Shown here: positions 1 to 5,857 of the stretch, piece after piece | How the letters are laid out: every line of letters begins with the position of its first letter | Numbering within the stretch: the stretch's first letter is position 1 | The notes under the pieces: model-generated | Databases searched by the model: none | The model's input: only the letters and a program-made list of their open reading frames with translations | Told to the model about the DNA's origin: nothing | Position numbers and translations under genes: made by a program | Assembly: GCA_003022005.1 (NCBI GenBank) | Contig: PXRQ01000115.1 | Coordinates: 6,579-17,845, forward strand | Direction of reading: 5' to 3' | Source: Halobacteriales archaeon QS_5_70_15 | GTDB lineage: Archaea > Halobacteriota > Halobacteria > Halobacteriales > Haloarculaceae | DNA length: 11,267 bases

Positions 1-1276
1 CGGTGAACTCGACGGCGTCCTCGAGGGGAGCCGACTCGGCGGCCATCGAGCGGGCGTCGTCGGCGCTCGTATCGACCCCCGGGTTCTCCACGCCCCCGAC
101 CCGGTCGAGGGACTCCATCCCGACCGTGTGGTCGTACTCGCGCTCGCGGACGACCGTGCCGCGGTCGCCGGCCTCTCCGGGGTCGCCGTCGCCGGTCTCC
201 CCGTTCGGCTCCCGCGCGAGCTCCAGCCCCCCGGTCGTGACCCGGAACGCTCGGGTCGGGTGTGTCCCGACAGTCGGCCAGCGGTCCCGGCCGCGCCAGC
301 CCCCGGCGCCGACCGTCCAGCCGCCGTCGCGCTCGGTCCAGTAGGTGACGGGAGGTAGGTCGGCGGTCGACTGCCCCCCCGGGTCGCGGTCGGGGTCGTC
401 CTCGCGGAGGTGTCGGTCGAACCAGTCGACGGCCCGTCGCCGGAAGTCGATCGCCGTCTCGCGGCCCTGCTCGGGCATCCGGTGGCGCCAGGGACCCACG
501 ATCAGCCGCTTCTCGGCGTCGAGCGCCTCGACGAACGGGACCATCGACGCGGTGTGGACGTCACGGGTGCCGCAGGCGGCGAGCGTCGGGACCGCCACTT
601 CCCCGGGTTCGACCCGTCGCTCGGCCCAGAACTCGTCCTCGAGGTCGTGCTCGAGGAACCTGAACAGCCAGGGGCGCTCGTGCTCGAGGCGATCGAGGCG
701 GTCGTGCCAGACGCGCGCCCAGCGGCCCGCCTCGTCGCGCCGTCCGGGCGGGAGCGCCTGTCTCGCCCGGAACTCGGTGGCCCAGACCGCCCGCTTCAGG
801 GGGTTGAACGCTCCGCCGGTGTACGAGGAGTCGTACCCCGAGGCGGCGACGGAGACGGGGACGATGGCCCCGAGGGCGTCGGGGGCGGCCGCGGCGGTGG
901 CGTACTGGGTCCACGCGCCGTAGGAGAGCCCGAAGGTCCCCACCCGTCCCGTGGTCCACGGCCGGTCGGCGAGCCAGTCGACGACCGTCGCCATCTGCAC
1001 GCCATCGGCGCGGGCGAACGGCGTCGGCTCGCCGGTCGAGGCACCGGTCCCGACGAGGTCCGCGACGACCACCTCGTAGCCGCTCCGCGCGAGGTACTCG
1101 ATGGAGGGGTGCCAGCTCCCGAACGTGATCCAGTCGTCCTTGCGGTAGGGCGTGGCGATCAGGACGACGGGACGGGGCCCGTCCTCGCCGGGCGGCTCGT
1201 ACCGGGTGGCGGCGACGGTCGCTCCCTCGACGGGGATCAGGAGGTCGGGACGGTGTCGGATCTGGCCGGAACGCAT
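1..1276 (-). CDS. CocE/NonD-family alpha/beta hydrolase (X-Pro dipeptidyl-peptidase S15-like), C-terminus beyond the window
   Basis: Partial gene: 425 codons from an ATG at 1274-1276 are visible and the frame stays open to the left edge. Residues 35-90 show the alpha/beta-hydrolase start (VVLIATPYRKDDW, then VVVADLVGTGAS). The nucleophile elbow GLSYGAW puts the serine at residue 118. A candidate acid is Asp239 in CGTRDVH, and the histidine is His265 in GPWRHRM, so Ser-Asp-His occur in family order and spacing. From about residue 310 the sequence (PVTYWTERDGGW and on) resembles the start of the C-terminal jelly-roll domain (PepX_C), cut by the window. The family hydrolyses esters or acyl/prolyl amides; the substrate cannot be predicted. 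No Sec or Tat signal is seen, so it is probably cytoplasmic. It is divergent from the MmgE/PrpD gene across a 78-nt spacer. There is no Shine-Dalgarno sequence, and only a weak TATA-like CGCTCAAG about 31 nt upstream. Confidence 0.88.
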   Translation of the reverse strand, partial: MRSGQIRHRPDLLIPVEGATVAATRYEPPGEDGPRPVVLIATPYRKDDWITFGSWHPSIEYLARSGYEVVVADLVGTGASTGEPTPFARADGVQMATVVDWLADRPWTTGRVGTFGLSYGAWTQYATAAAAPDALGAIVPVSVAASGYDSSYTGGAFNPLKRAVWATEFRARQALPPGRRDEAGRWARVWHDRLDRLEHERPWLFRFLEHDLEDEFWAERRVEPGEVAVPTLAACGTRDVHTASMVPFVEALDAEKRLIVGPWRHRMPEQGRETAIDFRRRAVDWFDRHLREDDPDRDPGGQSTADLPPVTYWTERDGGWTVGAGGWRGRDRWPTVGTHPTRAFRVTTGGLELAREPNGETGDGDPGEAGDRGTVVREREYDHTVGMESLDRVGGVENPGVDTSADDARSMAAESAPLEDAVEFT

Positions 1277-1322
1277 ACCGGGTTGGCGGGGGTGGCCGGC
1301 TTGAGCGTTGCGGGGGGACGAC

Positions 1323-1331
1323 AGAGTTAAC
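1323..1331 (+). promoter_or_regulatory. TATA-like promoter box for the MmgE/PrpD gene
   Basis: AGAGTTAAC is an AT-rich island in an otherwise GC-rich 78-nt divergent spacer. Its first base lies 32 nt before the ATG at 1355. An archaeal TATA box sits roughly 25-30 nt before the transcription start, so the transcript would begin at or next to the ATG, i.e. leaderless. No Shine-Dalgarno sequence precedes the start. The same core, ACAGAGTTAAC, occurs at 4959-4969 before the CitE-like gene. Confidence 0.55.
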
Positions 1332-1354
1332 CCGGACCGCCGGTCCGTTCGGCC

Positions 1355-2668
1355 ATGGGACTCACGGTCGACCTCGCGGGGACAGCAGTCGAGACGGCGG
1401 CCGGCGGGCCGCCGCCCCTCTACGGGTCACAGCACCCGGTCGGGGAGCGGATCGGGGCGTTCGTCGAGGCGGCACAGCCGGGGACGGCGGCGACGCTCCT
1501 CGGCGGGGGGACCGCGAGCACGACGGGTGCGGCGCTGGCGAACGGCACGTTCGGTCACGCCATCGACTACGACGACACGTTCGAGTCGATCGTGCTCCAC
1601 CCGACGGCGCCCACCTTCGCCGCCGCGCTCGCGACCGCCGAGCGGGTCGACGCCGACGGCGAGGCGCTGCTGGGGAGCTACGCCGCGGGCGTCGAGGTCG
1701 CCTACCGGATCGCCCACAGCGTCTACCCGGGCCACTACGACAACGGGTGGCACCTCACCGGCACGGTGGGGACGTTCGGCGCGGCCGCCGCGGCGGGGAC
1801 GCTCCTCGGTCAGACCCCGGAGACGCTGGCGCGGGCGTTCGGCATCGCCGGGTCCTGCTCCTCCTCGCTGAAGAAGAACTTCGGGACGATGACCAAGCCG
1901 CTCCACGCCGGTCACGCCGCCGAGATGGGGGCCCGCGCGGCGCTGCTGGCCGACGAGGGGTTCGGCGCCACCGACGAGATGCTCGGGGGCGGGATGGGGT
2001 ACGGCAGCGTGATGAACCCGACGGGGACGTTCGACGAGGGGGACATCCGGGAGTCGCCCGGCGGGCGCCGGGGCGTCGAGGACGTCGGGCTCAAGCCCTA
2101 CCCGTCGGGGGTCATCACCCACGCGGCGATGGAGGCGACCCGTCGGCTGGTCGCCGAGCACGACCTCGGTCCCTCCGAGATCGAGCGGGTGGTGGTGACG
2201 CTCGACGAGGCAGCCTCGGAGATGCTCATCCACGCCGACCCGGCCGACGAGCTCCAGGCGAAGTTCTCGATCGAGTTCTGCCTGGCCGCCGTACTGCGGG
2301 AGGGCGACGCCGGCGTCGCGGAGTTCGACGACGAGTACGTCACGGCGCCGACGACCCGCGAGGCGATGGCGCTGGTCGAGCGGGCGTTCGAGTCCGACCT
2401 CTTCGGTGGCGGGTTCGCCGGCTACGGCGCCAGGGTGACCGTCGAGACGGCCGGCGGCGAGACCCACGTCGCCGAGGAGCGCCGGGCGCCGGGGAGCCCC
2501 AGCAACCCGCTCCCCGGGGAGCGGTGGACAGCGAAGTTCCACGAGTGTGCCGCGCCGGTCCTCGACCGCGAGGCCGCCGAGCGGGTCGCCTCGCTGACCG
2601 CGGACCTGGAGGGACTCGACGATCTGACGCCGCTGCTCGCCGCGATGGGCGGGCGAGGCGAGGGATAG
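1355..2668 (+). CDS. MmgE/PrpD family protein (2-methylcitrate dehydratase / cis-aconitate decarboxylase-like)
   Basis: A 437-residue protein of near-normal family length (usually about 440-480). Family landmarks in order: GHAIDYDDTFES at 67-78, LHPTAPTFAAALA at 81-93, GWHLTGTVGTFGAAAAAG at 131-148, KNFGTMTKPLHAGHAAEMGARAALLA at 174-199, and LKPYPSGVITHAAMEA at 246-261. Asp71/Asp73/Asp74, His82, His133, Lys181 and Lys247 fall where active-site residues lie in cis-aconitate decarboxylase relatives; this alignment was made by eye. The family dehydrates 2-methylcitrate or decarboxylates cis-aconitate, but many members have unknown substrates, so function is assigned only to family. No signal peptide or membrane segment is seen, so it should be cytoplasmic. 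The start is supported by the TATA-like box 32 nt upstream. It is followed 178 nt later by the solute-binding protein gene on the same strand. No methylcitrate synthase or methylisocitrate lyase lies beside it, which weakens a classical methylcitrate-cycle reading. Confidence 0.9.
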   Translation: MGLTVDLAGTAVETAAGGPPPLYGSQHPVGERIGAFVEAAQPGTAATLLGGGTASTTGAALANGTFGHAIDYDDTFESIVLHPTAPTFAAALATAERVDADGEALLGSYAAGVEVAYRIAHSVYPGHYDNGWHLTGTVGTFGAAAAAGTLLGQTPETLARAFGIAGSCSSSLKKNFGTMTKPLHAGHAAEMGARAALLADEGFGATDEMLGGGMGYGSVMNPTGTFDEGDIRESPGGRRGVEDVGLKPYPSGVITHAAMEATRRLVAEHDLGPSEIERVVVTLDEAASEMLIHADPADELQAKFSIEFCLAAVLREGDAGVAEFDDEYVTAPTTREAMALVERAFESDLFGGGFAGYGARVTVETAGGETHVAEERRAPGSPSNPLPGERWTAKFHECAAPVLDREAAERVASLTADLEGLDDLTPLLAAMGGRGEG

Positions 2669-2812
2669 CAGCCGCCGGTGGGACGGCCGGCCCGGAACCG
2701 GACCGACGGCGTCCGACCGACCGGGATCGTCGGCCTGCCGTCGCGGCCGGACGCCCCGGGCACGGGCACGAGAACACCGGAAACCGGCCGAGGGTGTCAG
2801 ACGCCGCCAACA

Positions 2813-2822
2813 AGATTTAAGT
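2813..2822 (+). promoter_or_regulatory. TATA-like promoter box for the solute-binding protein gene
   Basis: AGATTTAAGT lies in the most AT-rich stretch of the 178-nt gap between the MmgE/PrpD gene and the solute-binding protein gene. It begins 34 nt before the ATG at 2847. A second AT-rich patch (CATAAT, 2823-2828) follows. No Shine-Dalgarno sequence precedes the ATG, so a leaderless or very short-leader transcript is likely. This also suggests that the solute-binding protein gene has its own promoter and does not depend only on read-through. The rest of the gap (2669-2812) is GC-rich and shows nothing I can name. Confidence 0.5.
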
Positions 2823-2846
2823 CATAATGGTGTACCTTACGGACGT

Positions 2847-4736
2847 ATGCCAGACAGTGACGGTCGAACCAGCGACTCGATTAGGCGACGGCGCGTCCTA
2901 CAGGCGCTCGGCGTCGGCACCGCGGCGGGGCTCGCAGGGTGTGGAGGGGGTGACGGCGGCGACGGCGGCGGTGGTGACGGCGGCGACGGGGGCGGTAGTG
3001 ACGGCAGCGACGGCAGCGACGGCGGCGACGGCGGTAGCGACGGCGGTAGCGGCGACCTCGGCGAGCGCGTTCCGACGCTGAGCATGGAGTACTGGTCGAA
3101 CCTCGGCGGCCAGACGACCATCATGGAGAACACGGCCCCGCAAATAAAGCAGGACATCGAGGAGAACCTCGGGGTGACACTGGAGGTCGTGCCGGTGGAG
3201 TTCACGACCCAGATCAACAACACGATCCAGGACAAGCGGACCCACCACATGTCGTTCTGGTATCACACCAGCACGCCGGACCGCCTGGACCCCGAGGAGA
3301 TGACCCGGCGGTACTCCGCCGACTGGGCCGGCGGTAACGGCCAGGCCAACCCGGCCAACTACGCGGACTGTGAGTTCACCGACATGGCGGTCGGGCAGGG
3401 GCGGGCACCGGACCCCGACGAGCGCGAGGGGCTGGTCCACGACGCCCACGCCCACGCCAGCGAGGACCTCTACTGTCTCCCGCTGTTCCCGACGGCGCTG
3501 TTCGGCGCCATCCGGACGGACCAGATCGAGCCGGCGGGCATCGGCGAGGCGGGCGTCGTGCGGACGAACCCGCACTTCTTTATCCAGTCCGAGCCGAAGG
3601 GCGACCTGACGCAGGCGGCCGCCGTCGACACGCCGGTGGCGATGGAGACCTCGAACTACCCGATCATCGACTCCTCGGCCGCCCAGACCATCTGGAACCA
3701 CCTGGTCCACTCGACGCTGACCGAGTACGACGAGGACCTCGAACTCCAGAACGTCCTCGCGGACACCGTCGAGATCGAGAACGATGCACAGGACATCACG
3801 GTCGAGCTGAAGGACGCGACGTTCCACAACGGCGACCCGGTCACCGCCGAGGACGTCAAGTTCACCTACCTGCAGCTGGCGAACAACCCCGGGGTCTACC
3901 CGCAGGCGAGCTCCCCGCCGTACGACGAGATCGTCGTCGTCGACGAGAAGACCGCGGAGTTCCGGATGGAGGAGTCGTTCCTGCCGCTGGTCCAGAAGGT
4001 CTGGCCGCGGTGGGGGATCATGCACAAGCAGACGTGGGTCGACGGCGGCGCCCAGGAGGAGGCCGAGGCGTTCGAGATGGACGAGATCATCGGCTCCGGG
4101 CCGTTCGCGATGCGGAACTTCACGGTCGGCGAGTCGATGGACATGGTGCCCCACGACGGCCACCCGGTCCACTCGCCGAACTTCGAGCTGTTCCTGCAGG
4201 CGTTCCGCAACCAGCAGACCGCGGTCCAGGCGTTCTCCGAGGGCGAGGTCCAGCTCGCGCCGAACCTCACGCCGGGGACCCTCGAACGGATCAACAACAA
4301 CGCCGGCGACGTCGCCGAGACCTACGAGCGGCCGGGTATCCTCCACTTCACGAACTACCCGCAGATGAGCTGGTCGCCGAGCCAGTTCCGCGAGTTCCGG
4401 GCGGCGTGGGGCGCGGCGATCAACCGCCAGCAGGCGACGACCGTCGGCATCCGGGACGCCGTCGACCCCTCGGAGTACTCCTGTATCCTCTCGCCGACCC
4501 ATCCGTTCCGGCCGCCGGAGGACATGCTGACCCAGATGGCCCCGGCAGAGGGCGATCCGGAGGCGGCACAGGCGGCGCTGACCGACGCCGGCTGGGGCTT
4601 CGACGACCAGGATCGGCTCCACTACCCGCCGGACAAGGACCTCTCGCCGCGGTGGCCGGCGGAGGAGACGCCGGATCCCGGGGAGTTCCCCTGTGTCGGA
4701 GAGGAAGGCGAGTACGTCGGCCCGGACGAGCGGTAG
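2847..4736 (+). CDS. ABC-transporter family 5 solute-binding lipoprotein, Tat-exported, apparently circularly permuted
   Basis: A 629-residue protein. The N-terminus has a twin-arginine motif (RRRRVLQ, 13-19), a short hydrophobic stretch and the lipobox LAGC with Cys32. It is therefore likely exported folded by Tat and lipid-anchored outside the membrane. Residues 33-69 form a Gly/Asp/Ser linker. Family 5 (oligopeptide/dipeptide/nickel-type) binding is shown by TFHNGDPVTAEDVKFTYLQL at 325-344, EIIGSGPFAMRNFTVGES at 413-430, FRAAWGAAINRQQ at 517-529 and DPEAAQAALTDAGW at 570-583. Segments that normally end this fold instead come first: YWSNLGGQTTIMENTAPQIK at 82-101, LEVVPVEF at 112-119 and LDPEEMTRRYSADWAGGNGQ at 147-166, then a helix and LYCLPLFPT near 208-216. 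The ligand cannot be told. No permease or ATPase gene is adjacent. The next gene downstream has its own promoter. Confidence 0.9.
   Translation: MPDSDGRTSDSIRRRRVLQALGVGTAAGLAGCGGGDGGDGGGGDGGDGGGSDGSDGSDGGDGGSDGGSGDLGERVPTLSMEYWSNLGGQTTIMENTAPQIKQDIEENLGVTLEVVPVEFTTQINNTIQDKRTHHMSFWYHTSTPDRLDPEEMTRRYSADWAGGNGQANPANYADCEFTDMAVGQGRAPDPDEREGLVHDAHAHASEDLYCLPLFPTALFGAIRTDQIEPAGIGEAGVVRTNPHFFIQSEPKGDLTQAAAVDTPVAMETSNYPIIDSSAAQTIWNHLVHSTLTEYDEDLELQNVLADTVEIENDAQDITVELKDATFHNGDPVTAEDVKFTYLQLANNPGVYPQASSPPYDEIVVVDEKTAEFRMEESFLPLVQKVWPRWGIMHKQTWVDGGAQEEAEAFEMDEIIGSGPFAMRNFTVGESMDMVPHDGHPVHSPNFELFLQAFRNQQTAVQAFSEGEVQLAPNLTPGTLERINNNAGDVAETYERPGILHFTNYPQMSWSPSQFREFRAAWGAAINRQQATTVGIRDAVDPSEYSCILSPTHPFRPPEDMLTQMAPAEGDPEAAQAALTDAGWGFDDQDRLHYPPDKDLSPRWPAEETPDPGEFPCVGEEGEYVGPDER
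2943..3053 (+). repeat. In-frame GGC/GAC/AGC triplet repeat encoding a Gly/Asp/Ser linker
   Basis: About 111 nt of imperfect triplet repeats, mainly GGC-GAC-GGC and GGC-AGC-GAC, encode residues 33-69 of the solute-binding lipoprotein, directly after lipobox Cys32. The linker holds almost only Gly, Asp and Ser. Such flexible acidic tethers are common after haloarchaeal lipoboxes and hold the binding domain away from the membrane. The repeat could change length by slippage without breaking the frame if whole triplets are gained or lost. Confidence 0.8.
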
Positions 4737-4960
4737 GGACGGCGACGTAGGTCCGGCTCGCGGCGGGCCCGTCTCCGGGGTTCCCGATCAGCGACACACC
4801 ACCTCTTTCGTACCGAGCGTCGAGACGACGGCGAGCGGGTGCGCCACCGGCCGCCAGTCCGTCCCGCGGGACCGGATCGCGCTCCCGCCAGCGTCGACGT
4901 TCGGGGCCGTCGGCGCCCGGACGCGGACGTACCCGACACGCCCGGGAGGCGAGGACGGAC

Positions 4961-4969
4961 AGAGTTAAC
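4961..4969 (+). promoter_or_regulatory. TATA-like promoter box for the CitE-like gene / mini-ORF
   Basis: AGAGTTAAC, inside the longer ACAGAGTTAAC (4959-4969), is identical to the box before the MmgE/PrpD gene. Its first base is 32 nt before the ATG at 4993, the same distance as at 1323 to 1355. This predicts a transcript starting near 4990-4993, right at the mini-ORF ATG and about 47-50 nt ahead of the GTG chosen for the lyase. The rest of the 4737-4960 gap is GC-rich; no terminator or other element was recognised there. Confidence 0.55.
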
Positions 4970-4992
4970 ACACGCAACCGTGGACGGGCCGC

Positions 4993-5043
4993 ATGGACCC
5001 GACCGGTCACGACGGGGCTCCCGACCCCCGGGTGAGACCGTGA
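4993..5043 (+). CDS. Possible leaderless 16-codon leader ORF, translationally coupled to the CitE-like gene
   Basis: ATG at 4993 opens a frame encoding MDPTGHDGAPDPRVRP and ending in TGA at 5041-5043. The TGA overlaps the GTG start of the lyase (5040-5042) as GTGA, the classic 4-nt overlap of coupled genes. The ATG lies exactly where the AGAGTTAAC box predicts a leaderless start. The peptide resembles no leader I know and has no run of one amino acid that would suggest attenuation. It may be a regulatory leader, a ribosome-loading device for the leadered GTG, or chance. A frameshift error joining this ATG to the lyase frame is also possible, because the two frames differ by one base. Confidence 0.35.
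   Translation: MDPTGHDGAPDPRVRP
5030..5036 (+). promoter_or_regulatory. Shine-Dalgarno-like GGGTGAG before the GTG start of the CitE-like gene
   Basis: GGGTGAG ends a few bases before the GTG at 5040 and contains GGTGA, part of the haloarchaeal anti-SD complement GGAGGTGA. It lies inside the mini-ORF (codons 13-15), as expected for reinitiation at an overlapping stop/start. No other gene in the window has such a sequence before its chosen start. It is one reason for choosing 5040 over the in-frame GTG at 4980, which lies too close to the promoter box. Confidence 0.4.
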
Positions 5044-5801
5044 CGCCGCGGCGGAGCGGCCTGACGACGCCGGGGAGCGCCCCGGCGATGATGGCCAAGG
5101 CGGCCGACTCCGCGGCCGACGGGGTGACGCTCGACCTCGAGGACGGCGTCGCCGCCGGGGAAAAGGAGCGTGCGCGAGGGCAGGTGATCGAGGCGCTCCG
5201 GGGGCTAGACTGGGGCGAAAAGACCGTGTCGGTCCGGCCCAACCCCCTCGACCATCCGGCGGGGCTCCGCGACGTGGTCGAGGTCGTCGGGGAGGCCGGC
5301 GAGCCTCTCGACGGCCTCGTCGTCCCGAAGGTGAAGCGGCCGGGGGACGTCTACGCGGTCGGAAAACTCCTCGACGAACTTGCGGCGGGCGGCGCGGACG
5401 GGGGCGTGGGGATCTCGGTGATACTCGAGGAGGTCGAGGCGCTCGGGCGAATCGACGCCGTGCTCGGGGGCCACCGGCGCGTCGAGGCGGTCTCGCTGGG
5501 CTTCGGCGACTACGCCGCCGCGCAGGACCTGAAGGTCGACACTATCGGCGGGACGGCCGACTACCCGGGGGACGTCTGGCAGTACGCCCGGTTCCGGGCG
5601 GTCGCGGCCGCACGCGCGGCCGGGGTGCCGGCCTACGAGGGGCCGTACGCCGACTACTCGGACCCGGAGGGGCTCCGGGAGGCGTGTCTCCGCTCGCGGG
5701 CGCTCGGCTTCGACGGCAAGGGCGCCATCCACCCCGCCCAACTGCCGGTCATCAACGAGGTGTTCGGGGAGCCGACCGGCGACGGGACCACCGGGGAGTG
5801 A
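5040..5801 (+). CDS. HpcH/HpaI aldolase / CitE-like CoA-ester lyase
   Basis: A 253-residue protein from the GTG at 5040; the frame is open further upstream, but the family N-terminus (RRSGLTTPGSAPAMMAKA) begins here. CitE-like TIM-barrel landmarks: LDLEDGVA at 31-38 (Glu34/Asp35), VRPNPLDHP at 65-73 (Arg66), LVVPKV at 93-98, ILEEVEALGRID at 128-139 (Glu130/131) and SLGFGDYAAA at 152-161, whose Asp157 matches the Mg-binding position. It closes with LGFDGKGAIHPAQLPVINEVF. The family cleaves or hydrolyses citryl-, malyl-, citramalyl- or methylmalyl-CoA type esters; which one applies here cannot be told. The protein ends about 10 residues after the IHPAQ segment and lacks the 30-40-residue C-terminal extension of many CitE proteins. 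It is cytoplasmic. Its stop is 56 nt from the stop of the convergent MFS gene. Confidence 0.87.
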   Translation: MTPRRSGLTTPGSAPAMMAKAADSAADGVTLDLEDGVAAGEKERARGQVIEALRGLDWGEKTVSVRPNPLDHPAGLRDVVEVVGEAGEPLDGLVVPKVKRPGDVYAVGKLLDELAAGGADGGVGISVILEEVEALGRIDAVLGGHRRVEAVSLGFGDYAAAQDLKVDTIGGTADYPGDVWQYARFRAVAAARAAGVPAYEGPYADYSDPEGLREACLRSRALGFDGKGAIHPAQLPVINEVFGEPTGDGTTGE

Positions 5802-5857
5802 CCCCCGGAGCCCGGGACCGAGGCGGGTCGGTCGTCCGGTCGTACCCTCCGACGGCG

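Noticed and set aside
410..1330. A 306-codon plus-strand open frame opposite the CocE-type hydrolase
   Set aside because: Arg/Gly/Pro/Val-rich shadow without motifs; the minus strand holds the hydrolase with its Ser118/Asp239/His265 triad.
1427..2542. A 371-codon antisense open frame opposite the MmgE/PrpD gene
   Set aside because: No domain is recognisable and the composition is that of a GC-rich shadow; the sense frame has all the family landmarks.
2690..2745. CCGG/GACGG-rich partial inverted repeats after the MmgE/PrpD gene that might form a terminator hairpin
   Set aside because: The matches are short and expected by chance at this GC content, and no T-run follows, which archaeal terminators need.
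2898..4622. A 574-codon antisense open frame opposite the solute-binding protein gene
   Set aside because: Mirror of the sense codon pattern, rich in Val, Arg, Leu and Asp in repetitive order, with no family motif. The sense strand carries a clear Tat lipoprotein signal and SBP motifs.
4693..4968. A 91-codon plus-strand open frame across the gap between the solute-binding protein and CitE-like genes
   Set aside because: It starts inside the preceding gene in another frame, has biased Thr/Arg/Pro/Gly composition and no motif, and runs over the promoter box.
4839..5039. N-terminal extension of the CitE-like protein to the in-frame ATG at 4839 or GTG at 4980
   Set aside because: Both lie upstream of, or too close to, the promoter box at 4961-4969, and the added residues are Arg/Pro-rich and unlike the family N-terminus, which begins with RRSGLTTPG after the GTG at 5040.
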